The notes under the pieces are model-generated. The model was not told where the DNA came from. It was given only the letters and a program-made list of their open reading frames with translations, and ran no database searches. 64,000 nt of DNA from Gentiana macrophylla (Eukaryota > Streptophyta > Magnoliopsida > Gentianales > Gentianaceae). Positions 10,216-23,400 of the stretch are shown piece after piece (the stretch's first letter is position 1; every line of letters starts with the position of its first letter). The stretch is from NCBI GenBank assembly GCA_026214975.1, contig CM047815.1, positions 80,062,800 to 80,126,799 of the forward strand. Reading direction: 5' to 3'. A program made the position numbers and the translations under genes.

Positions 10216-12233
10216 TTTTTATGAATGATGGTCGATCTGTTGATATATATTGAAAGAGTGCAGTCGTTAATCTATTTCGCCACATCGTGCCACCTATTTT
10301 TGGGCATAGGTGCACAAGCCACGTCACACACACCTCTTAGAATTTTCAAAAAATTTAGGGTCCAAGTGCTTATGGTTATATCTGCTTTAAAAAAGGGCTT
10401 ATGGATAAGTCAGAATGATACGCAAGACAACTGGCCAGACTCATTAATAAATGATATAACTGATTCAGATCATCGATAATGTTAGGCTTACATCCGATTA
10501 ATTTGTATACATTATAATCAATAAATACAGATCACCGCATGCCACTCGTCGCGACACAAACTATCATGTTTCAGATTATTACTCAAAAAGAGTAATATAT
10601 ATTTCTCTTCTCGTATTTTTGTTAGGGGTTAAAATCTGAAATATAACATTTAATGACAATGTATAACCGAAAGAAAGTGAAAATAAAATTGAAATGAATG
10701 CATCAAAAGTAATATATAGGAGGATTTTGAAATCATCGGGTTTTCGGGTCGATTTTGTTAATGATATATGGTGTGTCATTCTACGATCCCGTGTGTGAGA
10801 TCAATTCAATTAACATAGCTTCGAAAGACACAGACAAGTGGTCCTTTTGTAGGCAATCTGCATGGGGATTTAATCTATGAATCCTCGATTTTGCGCCTAT
10901 GATCGGCGCTGCCAGTAATACTATCATGAGGGCGCTACGGCTCAATTAGCCTAAATATATCGAGGATGCAATCAATTATAGAGCAATGACAATTAATGAA
11001 GAATCAATATTGGGATCTTGTTCATTAACTAATACGGAGTATGTTTTAACCGCCTTCAAGGTCGGAGAATATATGTTATGTTCATGAGATCGTGGATGGA
11101 CGGGTCATCGCAGAGGTGGATGCACATTACCCTAAATGGGGTCCGCACTGCTAAAAATAAGAAACTCTATTTTTTACCTATCCAAAAATATTTTGATCCC
11201 GTGAAAAAAATATTTACTTTGAAAAAATTACTAACCCTACCGAACAAAATTTCAATCCGCCACCGTAATCGTGTCGGTGATTTGGGACCGTAGAGACCTT
11301 GTGTCATGCCGATAATTATTAGAGTTGTGGTCGGATAGCTTGCATGCACCAAAGTGAAATGATCGATATCTCGCCGAGTAGTATGAATCGAGACGAGTCT
11401 AAGAATGGAGGTCCGGAGAGCGATAAGAGTGTGGTCCGTGAAAGCCCTACCCAAGCTTTCAAGTGATGAGATGCCTAATATTGAGCTTTGCTTGGATTGG
11501 CTCATTTATCAATATGATCCGAATGAGATTTAAAGCGACGACACGCAGATGATTTTCTGGCCATACCCATTTAACCAACCACCTTAAAAACAAGAGACGA
11601 TTTGATAAAAGGAAAATGATAGATCATTTATCTTCCGTGACGCCATGAACGATGTGATAAGAGCAAGACGCAAGGGGGACTTCTTAGCCCACAAGAAACC
11701 TCATTTCACACTAAATATAGTCGCCGAATTGGCATCGTAAGAAGATTTGATGATACTTTAACATTAACCGATGGACACAAAAGGTTAAAGTTGAATTCAC
11801 AAACATCTGATGATCTACCTTTGTTGACCTTATCTGGAACAAATAGGCTAATAATGGATGAGATACATCTTCAATGCGTTGCTTAATTTCGATGTCCGAA
11901 AGAAAAACTACGCTGCTTTTACGCAGATTTCAAAAAAAAAACATAAAATTCAAATACACAATTTAAACTACGTAGCTTTTATCAACACCAAAATCGCATA
12001 CATAATTTGATATGTGATCCTGCTCGCTTAATAGGTAGTGCTACATCGCCAGAGCATATATGCTCCATCCAGAGCAAATAACCCAAACTACCCCTACTTC
12101 CTGTTTGAAAGGGACAGTTTTTTGTACGCTGATCGTACATTTACTACCTCATTTGTGTTTACCTTTAATTCATGATTTTACACAAACTTTTGGGAAACAA
12201 TCACATGACTGCCAGAGAGAGAAATTACTATAA
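10216..12233. other. Intergenic, no gene recognised
   Basis: A 112-codon minus-strand frame at 11167-11505 and shorter frames have no motif I recognise and lie in sequence that looks like old repeat. A perfect 14-bp palindrome, GAGCATATATGCTC, lies near 12053. No exon signals were seen. Confidence 0.5.
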
Positions 12234-12235
12234 TA

Positions 12236-12499
12236 CACCCTCCGTTTTTTTTATATGTCATATTTTATAATTTACTCTGTTTTTATTTATCTATCATTTT
12301 ATATTTTTAATGTACCATTTATTATTTTTTTTTCTCATTTATCAATAAATTATTTACATTTTCAATACTAAAAGACCCTTTACCAATAAAATAGTTATAT
12401 CTCTAATAAAAAATACACTTTCAATACTATATTTTAGACTTATTAATTATTTTTTAATCAGCAATGATTTTTCTACGCAATATATAAAAACCGAAGGAG
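12236..12499. mobile_element. Stowaway-type MITE, 264 bp
   Basis: Flanked by TA dinucleotides (12234-12235 and 12500-12501). The left end reads CACCCTCCGTTTTTTTTAT and the reverse complement of the right end reads CTCCTTCGGTTTTTATAT. The CTCC-TCCG terminal motif, TA target duplication, AT-rich core and size are those of Stowaway (Tc1/mariner-derived) MITEs. It has no coding capacity. Confidence 0.75.
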
Positions 12500-12501
12500 T
12501 A

Positions 12502-14329
12502 ATATCTTGCTTAATTTTCCGTGATAATATGTATTAACACGTTTCAAAATATAAGTGTATTAATCTTTTGAATTTGTCATATAATATAAATTTATTTAAA
12601 ATACCAAAAGATTTATTATATTTTTCTTCTTTACCCCTTTATATACATCTATCTACTATACAAATATTACATTAATTAGAATCAAAATGTATTATATATT
12701 TTTACCATTAAAATTAATAACACATAGCAGCTTTTTTAATACGTATGAATTGATCTAAACAGATTTACATTTTCGAGGCCAAATGACAGATGTTAATAAA
12801 GCAGATTGAGTAAAATTGAAATTATATTTGGCTGTATTTTTGCCTCGATTTTTTTGGCTGTTTTATAAAATCTTTTGTTAGGGGAGTATTATGATATATA
12901 CCACAACAATAATTAAAGTTTTATAAAACTAAATGTGTATACTTTGTCTTCATTGACTTTTACGGTGTATTGGTTGGTTTCGCTAATATAAATGAATAAA
13001 ACTTACAAATTGTATAAATGTTTTGGAATAGTGCATAGAGGTAGGATTTTTAGACCATGTTAGCATATATTCGTAAACATAAACATGTGATCACAGACTG
13101 AATAATATTTCACTTGGTTATTTTCGAATGTCATATTGATATAACATATTGATGACTATATTGTTTTATAAAAAGAAATTCATGGATAATAATAATATAA
13201 AATGGACAATAATACCCACAAATCAGAGGTTTATATAAATTGTTTACATATTGGTATCTACAAAGTGTCAATCAACGGACGACGTGGTGTTGTGTTGATG
13301 ATGTCGTGATAAGAGCTAAAATCGAGGCCTCTGAGACCAAAAGTTTTTGAGTTTGAGTCTAATTCAAGACAAAATAGGTATATGAATTATATATTTGTTG
13401 ATCTAAATGCCAAAAATAGATTTATGTGCTTGTCTTGTTGGGTTTTTATTATATGCGTGACATGTATGATTTATATTATTTTATGTATTTTTATGAAATG
13501 TTGATTATAACCGATTGTGTAGCTAATATGATTTTTATTTTTTCATTTTTTTTTAGAATGTAGCTAATGATATGAATAGGATTTTTTTTTTATTTTTGTA
13601 AGATATATGCTATTTTATGTATTTACCGTAAATGCTGTATTTTTTTATTTAGCAAATGACATACACAAAATAGGGAAGACAATTAAATTTTAATAAATGA
13701 GTGCTCACAGTATGATAAAGTAAAAACAGCTTTACTTGATTGGCGGACCTCCCCATAAAAGTTGCCTGTAGTACACGAAGGGTATTATGGGTAAGTTGTT
13801 CTGATGGATGTTAGTAAATGCTCCCAGCATTATTGCTACCCCGCTAATAGCATGCATGCTGATGACGCTTATAACATCTTTCTATAGCCTTTGCCGCTAA
13901 ATCAGAATTTAATTCAGAATTGTACACGCTTGTAATTTTGTGACGATTTTTCTCCGATCACAATTTTGGTCCTTTAAATTTTTTTTGCAAAATTGTTCCC
14001 AACGCCTAAAATACCGACTGACAACTTTTCCGCCAAAAAAACTCTACAAACTCATATTTTTTTAAACACAATATATTATTTATAGACACATTTAGTATCA
14101 TTTGTGGTGTAATTTGATGGTGAAGTCTTAAATCATTAGTCTAACTGCCTAAGCCATTGTTTGTTCGAATCCTCAAGAAAGAACATTTTATTCATTGCAA
14201 AAAACGCTGACGCCGATAGTTTTTTTTTGCGCAGACTACATAAACGATAAAGCCGCATATACCATTTCCCGTTAAATCAAAGTTATTTTTGTCAAAATAA
14301 AAATCAAAAAGTTATCAAAAAAGGAAAAA
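12502..14329. other. Intergenic AT-rich sequence upstream of the RING gene
   Basis: Contains a second, very decayed MITE-like stretch at about 12535-12850. A possible tRNA-derived SINE fragment is marked by a pol III B-box-like GTTCGAATCC at 14163-14172. No coding signal was seen. Confidence 0.45.
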
Positions 14330-14459
14330 GAAAAAGAAAAACTAAAGAATCAGAATCTGCTTCTTTCTTCTTCATTTTGGCTTTCGTGTGCGTCTCCATT
14401 ATCTTCATTCTCACTTTTTCCTGCTTTTTCGATTGAGTTCACAGAGGTGAATCAACCTG
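14330..14459 (+). promoter_or_regulatory. 5' leader of the RING gene
   Basis: A CT-rich stretch (CTTCTTTCTTCTTC and similar) directly before the ATG at 14460, typical of plant 5' untranslated regions. No clear TATA box was assigned. Confidence 0.4.
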
Positions 14460-17400
14460 ATGGAAAACGGGGAATCCAAATCCAATCCTTCAAATCAAGA
14501 GGAAGCCCCTACCGTTAATAGTAATACTAGTTCGAATAATAACGATAACAATGATGGAGGCGGCGGCGGGGACGGGGGCGATGGTGGCAACCGGAGAACC
14601 CTTTCACCGACCTCAGTCAGGTCGACGCTGATCTTGCCTCGCCCGTACTCTACAAGAACAGGTATTTCTATCTCCTCAAGCTGACGCGTTTCTGTCTCCG
14701 TAGAAATGGGGAAGTTTTGTCCAAATGCATTTCAAGAGTTCATTTACTTCCTATATAAAACTTGTTTCATGTGTAGAATTTTGGGAATAAAAAATTGCTA
14801 AGTGTATGTATTGGTTCAAGAAATTTTAGGAATAGACCTTTTGGGGAGGTCAGGGAAAGTCAGGCTGGTTATTGGGTTAATGAGATTCATTTGCTTGAGA
14901 AGGATCTTCTGATACTGGAATTTGGTACTTTTAATGTGATTGAGCTTCATGTGTAATATTAGAACTTTATGCACATTTTAATTAAGGAAAATTTATGTAC
15001 GTTGAATACTGAGTTCTTTGTATGAGTTCAGCCTTTATCTTTATCCTTCGCTCCTATAGTTTTTTTCTCGTTAAAGACTAAGGAAAAAGCAGGGATATGA
15101 AGGAAAAGTTATTCAACCTTATGCTTTGTTCTTTTGTTGTGTTGATTGAGATGCAATTTGCTTAGCAGTTTTTTATTTTATTTTATTTTTTATAACTTTG
15201 GAGCTTGGTCCTAATGTTATGAGTGAAAATCAACTTTTGTTTTAGGTTAGGTAAAAGTTAATACTGCCTAGCACCAGAGAAAACTTTCATGTTTCTGTCA
15301 CTTATTTGTTACAAAAAAAAATTTGCTAAAGTTTGAACTTGTCCTGGTACTCTGGTTTGTTTTTGCAATTGGATATTTCAGTGTTGATGATGGTGGCTTT
15401 TAATTGTTCATGTATTGTCTTAGGAGAGAGCATATATGATGATAAGAATGAATGGTGGTGACCAAGGTGACTATGATGGGGGCTGGATAGATGGCAGTTA
15501 TGAGCTGGAGGATGATGAACATGAAGATTTTCATGATCCTAGTGAAGATGAAGATGAAGGTAGTCATGCTCATGATGAAGGAGAAGAGGAAGAGGAGGAC
15601 TAAGAAGAAGAAGAGGAAGAAGAAGACGAAGAAGATGAAGAAGATGCGCTTGATATTCATGCTCATGATGAAGAGGATGACAATGGGAGCCAGGACTTTG
15701 AAATTGACCCGCCTGCTTATTCAAGTGATGAAGCCTATGCAAGAGCACTGCAGGAGGCTGAAGAAAGGCAAATGGCAGCCAGACTTTGCTATGACAGGAA
15801 TTAACAGAAGTGAGATATCCATCAAAGCTTTTACTTTTTTAATTCGATTGTCACTGTTAGAAAAGGTCTGTATAGTCTAGAGCCTAATCCTGCATTTTGA
15901 TTCTCAGTGGACATTGGTGAATCTGAAGATGAAGAAGATCATGGTGGCAATGCTCAGGTGGATTTTAATCTCTTTTAGCATTTTGAACTATTCACTATTT
16001 TTGAATTCTCTCTCTTCTAAAATGTTATTTAAGGTCCACTTTTTGCTTATGGAACATCAAGTATCTTGATGGGCTTTTTTTCCTTCTCATGGACTACCTA
16101 GTTCCTTGATTGACATCTTTCCTTTTCGCTTGAATGTGAGAGTGTATTTAACCTGTTCATGAACTCTTCTTAATCCAGTTGCTTTGTCTTAGTAACATGG
16201 TGCTTTGTGAATGATGCTTCATTTCACATGCGTGAAGAGGGGGGTCTGGAGAAGGTAAACGGAAAACATGGAATAAAAAGACCAAAGACCCGGGAAAAAA
16301 ACCAAAAAAAAGGAAGAAAAGAAGAGCAAGACAGCTCTTCCTTTACCAAGTGGCTTATGGTGGTGCCTAGTTGAAAGGAAGAATATGAATCCCGGACTGT
16401 TTAGGTGTAGTTTAAAACCCTTATGTGGCTGTTCACTTGATTCTTCTTCTGACCTTGTTTAAGTGTTTTCCTCAAATAGACTATATAAAGCTTGTAACTT
16501 TGCTAGCAGATTTGTCCGTAACCCAAATGCAGTTCGCTTAAGTGTAGGATATAATCTCAAGAGTTCTTAGAGTGTGTAAGAAACCTGAGATTTCTAATTC
16601 TATTTTGCTGGGTGAAGCCACGGTTACCACTATATGACATATTTTGACCTCTTTTTTTCCTTTTACAATCCCCACCCCACTGTTGAGAAAACCATATTTT
16701 TTTGTCCAGGTGGTCTTGGATGCCTATCCTGTAATTAGATGCCGCTTATTTATCCTTCATTATGGTTCTGGTTGAGACACTGTGTGTTTTCCTTGATATT
16801 AAACTTTTGTTTAGTCTGTCAGCCTCAGATTTAGAAACCTTATTTTAGAATTACAACAACGCTTATGTGTCACCTGTGTTCATTGTATTCTGTCATAAAC
16901 CAAATTCTCCTCAATGCCATTGTCTTCCTCAACGTTTTTTTGTCTCTTTCTTGCATTTATCATGTGTCTCCCCTAGTACATGGCAGTGTCTAATAGGCGT
17001 GATATTAAACGTGATTTTGTTATTCCTGCATTAAATGTGTCTCTTTCCAGCATTTATCATCTACAATCACTATTGCATACGGATTTATCATATTAAACGT
17101 GATTTTGTTATTTTCCTCAATATGAACAACCTCGACTTTCACCGTAATGTGTTGCCTCTTATATTATTCATCCTTGTCTGCCACACGCACATCTTAACAT
17201 TCTCATTTCCACCATCCATATCTTATGTTCTTGTTTTTTATTTACTGTCCAACAATTAAGATGACCTCGCTGTCTCACTCTTAAGTTTTAGTGGCTCCTT
17301 ATAATCACATATTTGTCCTGACATGTTTCTTCACTTTAAACACCTTACCATGATCATGTTACATGTTTCTTCCCTAAAACTCTCGCAAAAGAAATCTCTT

Positions 17401-20400
17401 GATATCTAATTCTGACACAGGATGCAACTGTACTGGTTTTTTTTTGTTTTGTTTTTTGTTTTCCGGTCTAAAACTGACTCCTGTATACTTCGTTGTCTAC
17501 CTAATCAATGTGGAACATTTCACCTTTAATGTATCACGCCAAGCAGAACAATGACTCAGTTATTTGTTTCATCCATCATACACCATATCATTTGCTAATG
17601 GCATATATCATAGGACACTATCTTGAATGTATCCAGGGAATTCATCTTTGAACAAGTAAAAAGGTACCGACTTAAAATTGATCCTGGTGTAAACACCATA
17701 GTTGTTAAAGCGATGCCTAGGCGCTAGGTAGGGGTGACAACCAAGATGTGAGGTGGTGCAAAGCAGTCAACCAGGCGATTGTCTTTAGGCATAAAATGGC
17801 TTACTAAGTGGTGAAAAAGAGTCGCTTGTGTTGTTTCCGTGGATGCATGTGGCATTTCTCCAATAAAACCAAAAACAACACTCGGTCGATATACATATAC
17901 TTTTGACTTTGAAAAAACAAAATTAAAATTCATAAACAGTTGGCTTCTATTGAGCTTATGTTAGAGTGAGCAGCAACATTGTTTCTATGATAGGATAAAA
18001 GAAGAATGGGGAAATAGATTAAGATAACCTAGTAGCCTATTAGAATAATTGACTATTGGAACTCTATTTTTGCCATCAATATATTGCAATGATCCTAAGC
18101 TTAATCTCCAGAATCTCTTGCTTCTTATTTCATCTTCCTTTCCTAATTTTCTGTTTGCTTGTACAAGTTTTCGACTTTTTCCTCAACTTCTAGGTTGCTT
18201 CTTCATTTGCTTCCTTAGTTAATGATCTGTTATAGTGCTAGTACACACTCATAAACTTGTGAATTTTGCTTTGTCTACTCCTTTTTCTTTGTGCATTAAA
18301 AGCATAAAACATGTTTGTGGGTTTCCTCGACTATGGTACTCTAGGCGCCGCTTAGGCTGCGGCTTCATGTTATAACACCTATGGTAAACACAGCGAGTAT
18401 AACTTGGTTATCTGTTTGATCGTGAATAGTAGTTGAGTCCTGTTTATGGGAGTTATGTTTCTACTTTGAACTCTTTTTCAAAGGAAATGACTACAAAGGA
18501 CCTTTTCTACTCTTTCCTTTACTGATTGTGTAGCAACCATCTGGTTTGGATTATCTCACGTTATGTCCCATTACTTAGAGTCACGTGACAGTTTCTTATG
18601 ACGTGGATTATCTCTCAGTTAAGAGTCATGTTGAATAAGATGGAGATAATTTTCTCCTCAATTTTAAGATTTGGTAGTATGGAAGGTTGATAAGATATCC
18701 TCGTATGTTGTGTTAATTGAAATAAATTAGGTTATGAGGAATAGAAGGGTCACTCATCAAAATGCTTTGAGATTTTGTCCTTTAAATCAAGAGATCGAGG
18801 ACTCCCTCTTAACTGACTCTCACCGCTACCTAGAAATCTTAGGTTGTAAACAAAATCCAAAGACCATATACCCAGGTTTATCGCTCATGGTACTTGTCCA
18901 TGGGCCCAAAAACTGTGATATGTTCCATACATAGGAAATCTTTAAATTTCGAGACAGCAGTCCACAATGCATTAAAAGATTCAAGGAGAAACAGGTTGAA
19001 GCTTAGTAATTGATCAGGATGCGCTGCAAGATATTCAGCGCTGTGTTCATTTCCTGATGTGGCAGGGAGGTTCTTCTGTGCTTGAGCTGAAGCTTAAAAA
19101 TTTGATTTAACCTTATTAAAGTTTACAGTAGATGATAAGGTGGTCTTGGCTACTTTTCATCTATTTTGGGACACTAAAGTATGGTTTACTTGAGTGTGAT
19201 AAGTATAGCTCCAATCAAAGGTTGTATGAGATGGACCCTAGCAACTTGCGCCTTGGTATCACTTTTCAAATCAGGGAGCTTGGGGACTTCTAAATTACAA
19301 TAAGCTAGTTCAGTGGATAACTGCCAACGCAGCTTTGAGTACTTTTAGCTCGGTCGGGAACTCTAGAGCAGCATCAAATGGCAAATGATGCAAATATTCA
19401 ACAGCACGCTGAAGGACATTCAACGGGAAGTAGAGCAACAGAGGGCTTGAAATTTGGCATCTGGCATATATTCAGCGATGAAATTGAGAAACTAGGCGCT
19501 TCTGGAGACGGTATGATGATGTTTTTTTCTTTTGACACTTCCACATCAGTCTGAATTTGTCAGTCAACATTTGAAGGATACAAATGGCGCATCGAATGCC
19601 AAAGGATTAATTGATTTTGATACTTAACTGAGGTTTTGATTTTAGTAATCCCCTAGTGGACATTTCTTTGGTTTTCCTCCTAGGAAACTGTAGCTTCTAT
19701 GTTGATCACAACCATTCAGCATTTCTTCTTATTGTTCTGTCATCGCTTGGTAATATAATGTTTGGAATGACATGACAAGTGTATACGCAGATAGTTTTGT
19801 TGGTCGCAGAGACGATAATGTACATGGGCTACACATGAAAAGTGAAAACCTTGGTCGGATGCTCGAGTGTCGGCCTTGGTCAGATGCTAGAATGTATGGG
19901 AAACGAAAACTGCAATTAAGCTGAACTAATAGCTTGGCAGTTGTGATAGGGTGATTGAGACATGTCAAAAAGTCAATCATGAGTGCTGTTTTCTTATATA
20001 AAAACAGAGAAGGATTGGTATTAGGCCTGCTAAAGGTGCTGACAGTGATATTCTGGGTAAATTTGAAGCTCCTTCTAGATGAAAATAATCTGCCCGAGAC
20101 AAGTTCCGGAAATAAAATACTCAAAGCTAAACAAGTTCTGATAGAAACTACTTCTTGGGCCAGTTGTAAAATGATTTAAAGTGTATGAACTGGTTTCCCT
20201 GTATTGAGTTCTGGCAAAATGGTAGTTCTTTTCGTGTCTTCCTTAGATATATTTTCAATGATTGGGCAATGCTCAGGTGGATTTTAATCTCTTTTTAGCA
20301 TTTTGAACTATTCACTATTTTTGAATTCTCTCTCTTTCTAGAATGTTATTTAAGGTCCACTTTTTGCTTATGGAACACCAAGTATCTTGATGGGCTTCTT

Positions 20401-23400
20401 TTCCTTCTCATGGACTACCTAGTTCCTTGATTGACATCTTTTCCTTTTTCGTTTGAATGTGAGAGTGAGAGTGCATTTAACCTGTTCATGAACTCTTCTT
20501 AATCCAGTTGCTTTGTCTTAGTAACATGGTGCTTTGTGAATGATGCTTCATTTCACATCACATGCGTGAAGAGGGGGGTCTGGAGAAGGTAAAAGGAAAA
20601 CATGGAATAAAAAGACCAAAGACCCGGGAAAAAAACCAAATAAAAGGAAGAGAAGAAGAGCAAGACAGCTCTACCTTTACCAAGTGGCTTATGGTGGTGC
20701 CTAGTTGAAAGGAAGAATATGAATCCTGGACTGTTTAGGTGTAGTTTAAAACCCCTTATGTGGCTGTTCACTTGATTCTTTTCTGACCTTGTTTAAGTGT
20801 TTTCCTCAAATAGACTATATAAAGCTTGTAACTTTTGCTAGCAGATTTGTTTGTAACCCAAATGCAGTTCTGCTTAAGTGTAGGATATAATCTCAAGAGT
20901 TCTTAGAGCGTGTAAGAAAACCTAGAGATTTCTAATTCTATTTTGTTGGGTGCAGCCACGGTTACCACTATATGACATATTTTGACCTCTTTTTTTCCTT
21001 TTACAATCCCCACCCCACTGTTGAGAAAACCATATTTTTTTGTCCAGGTGGTCTTGGATGACTATCCTGTAATTAGATGCCGCTTACTTATCCTTCATTA
21101 TGGTTCTGGCTGAGACACTGTGTGTTTTCCTTGATATTAAACTTTGTTTAGTCTGTCAGCCTCTGTATTTAGAAACCTTATTTTAGAATTACAACAATGT
21201 TTATGTGTCACCTGTGTTCATTGTATTCTGTCATAAACCAAATTCTCCTCGCCTCCCTCAACGCTTTTTTTTGTCTCTTTCTTGCATTTATCATGTGTCT
21301 CCCTAGTACATGGCAGTGTCTAATAGGCGTGATATTAAACGTGATTTTGTTATTCCTGCATTAAATGTGTCTCTTTCCAGCATTTATCATCTACAATCAC
21401 TATTGCATACGGATTTATCATATTAAACGTGATTTTGTTATTTTCTCTCAATATGAACAACCCTCGACTTTCACCGTAATGTGTTCTGCCTCTTATATTA
21501 TTCATCCTTGTCTGCCACACGCACATCTTAACATTCTCATTTCCACCATCCATATCTTATGTTCTTGTTTTTTATTTACTGTCCAACAATTAAGATGACC
21601 TCGTTGCCCCACTCTTAAGTTTTAGCGGCTCCTTATAATCACATATTAGTCCTGACATGTTTCTTCACTTTAAACACCTTACCATGATCATGTTACATGT
21701 TTCTTCCCCTAAAACTCTCGCAAAAGAAATCTCTTGATATCTAATTCTGACACAGGATGCAACTGTACTCGGGTTTGTTTTGTTTTGTTTTGTTTTTTTT
21801 TCCGGGTCTAAAACTGACTCCTGTATACTTCGTTGTCTACCTAATCAATGTGGAACATTTCACCTTTAATGTATCACGCCAAGCAGAACAATGACTCAGT
21901 TATTTGTTTCATCCATCATTAGGACACTATGTATCCAGGGAATTCATCTTTGAACAAGTCAAAAAGGTACCGACTTAAAATTGATCCTTGGTGTAAACAC
22001 CATAGTTGTTAAAGCGATGGCTAGGCGCTAGGGGAGGGGTGACAACCAAGATGTGAGGTGGTGCGAAGCAGTCAACCAGGCGATTGTCTTTAGGCATAAA
22101 ATGGCGACTAGGTGGTGAAAAAGAGTCGCCTTGTGTTGTTTCCGTGGATACATGTGGCATTTCTCCAATAAAACCAAAAAACAACACTCAGTCGATATAC
22201 ATATACTTCTTGACTTTGAAAAAACAAAATTAAAATTCATAAACAGTTGGCTTCTATTGAGCTTATGTTAGAGTGAGCAGCAACATTGTTTCTATGATAG
22301 GATAAAAGAAGAATGGGGAAATAGATTAAGATAACCTAGTAGCCTATTAGAATAATTGGACTATTGGAACTCTATTTTTGCCATCAATATATTGCAATGA
22401 TCCTTAAGCTTAATCTCCAGAATCTCTTGCTTCTTATTTCATCTTCCTCTCCTAATTTTCTGTTTTCTTATGACGTGGATTATCTCCCAGTTAAGAGTCA
22501 CGTTGAATAAGATGGAGATAATTTTCTCCTCAATTTTAAGATTTGGTAGTATGGAAGGTTGATAAGATATCCTCGTATGTTGTGTTAATTGAAATAAATT
22601 AGGTTATGAGGAATAGAAGGGTCACTCATCAAAATGCTTTAGATTTTGTCCCTTTAAATCAAGAGATCGAGGACTCCTCTTAACTGACTCTCACTGCTAC
22701 CTAGCAATCTTAGGTTGTAAACAAAATCCAAAGACCATATACCCAGGTTTATCGCTCATGCAGTACTTGTCCATGGGCCCAAAAATCGGCATATGTTCCA
22801 TACATAGGAAATCTTTAAATTTCGAGACAGCAGTCCACAATGCATTAAAAGATTCAAGGAGAAACAGGTTGAAGCTCAGTAATTGATCAGGATGCAGCTG
22901 CAAGATATTCAGCGCCGTGTTCATTTCCTATGATGTGGCAGGGAGGTTCTTCTGTGCTTGACCTGAAGCTTAAAAATTTGATTTAACCTTATTAAAGCGA
23001 CAGTAGATGATAAGGTGGTCTTGGCTACTTTTCATCTATTTTGGGACACTAAAGTATGGTTTACTTGAGTGTGATAAGTATAGTCCAATCAAAGGTTGTA
23101 TGAGATGGACCCTGCAACTTGCGCCTTGGTATCACTTTTCAAATCAGGGAGCTTGGGGACTTTCTAAATTACAATAAACTAGTTCAGTGGATAACTGCCA
23201 ACGCAGCTTTGAGTACTTTTAGCTCGGTCGGGAACTCTAGAGCAGCATCAAATGGCAAATGATGCAAATATTCAAAAGCACGCTGAAGGACATTCAACGG
23301 GAAGTAGAGCAACAGAGGGCTTGAAATTTGGCATCTGGCATATATTCAGCGTGATGAAATTGAGAAACTAGGCGCTTCTGGAGACGGTATGATGATGTTT

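Noticed and set aside
11167..11505. 112-codon minus-strand frame
   Set aside because: No motif, no splice signals, and sequence resembling old repeat; not supported as a gene.
12053..12066. Perfect 14-bp palindrome GAGCATATATGCTC
   Set aside because: Single occurrence in AT-rich intergenic DNA, with no partner sites or nearby gene.
15400..15748. Minus-strand Phe/Leu/His-rich frames
   Set aside because: They are shadows of the GAA/GAT-rich acidic tract in exon 2 of the RING gene.
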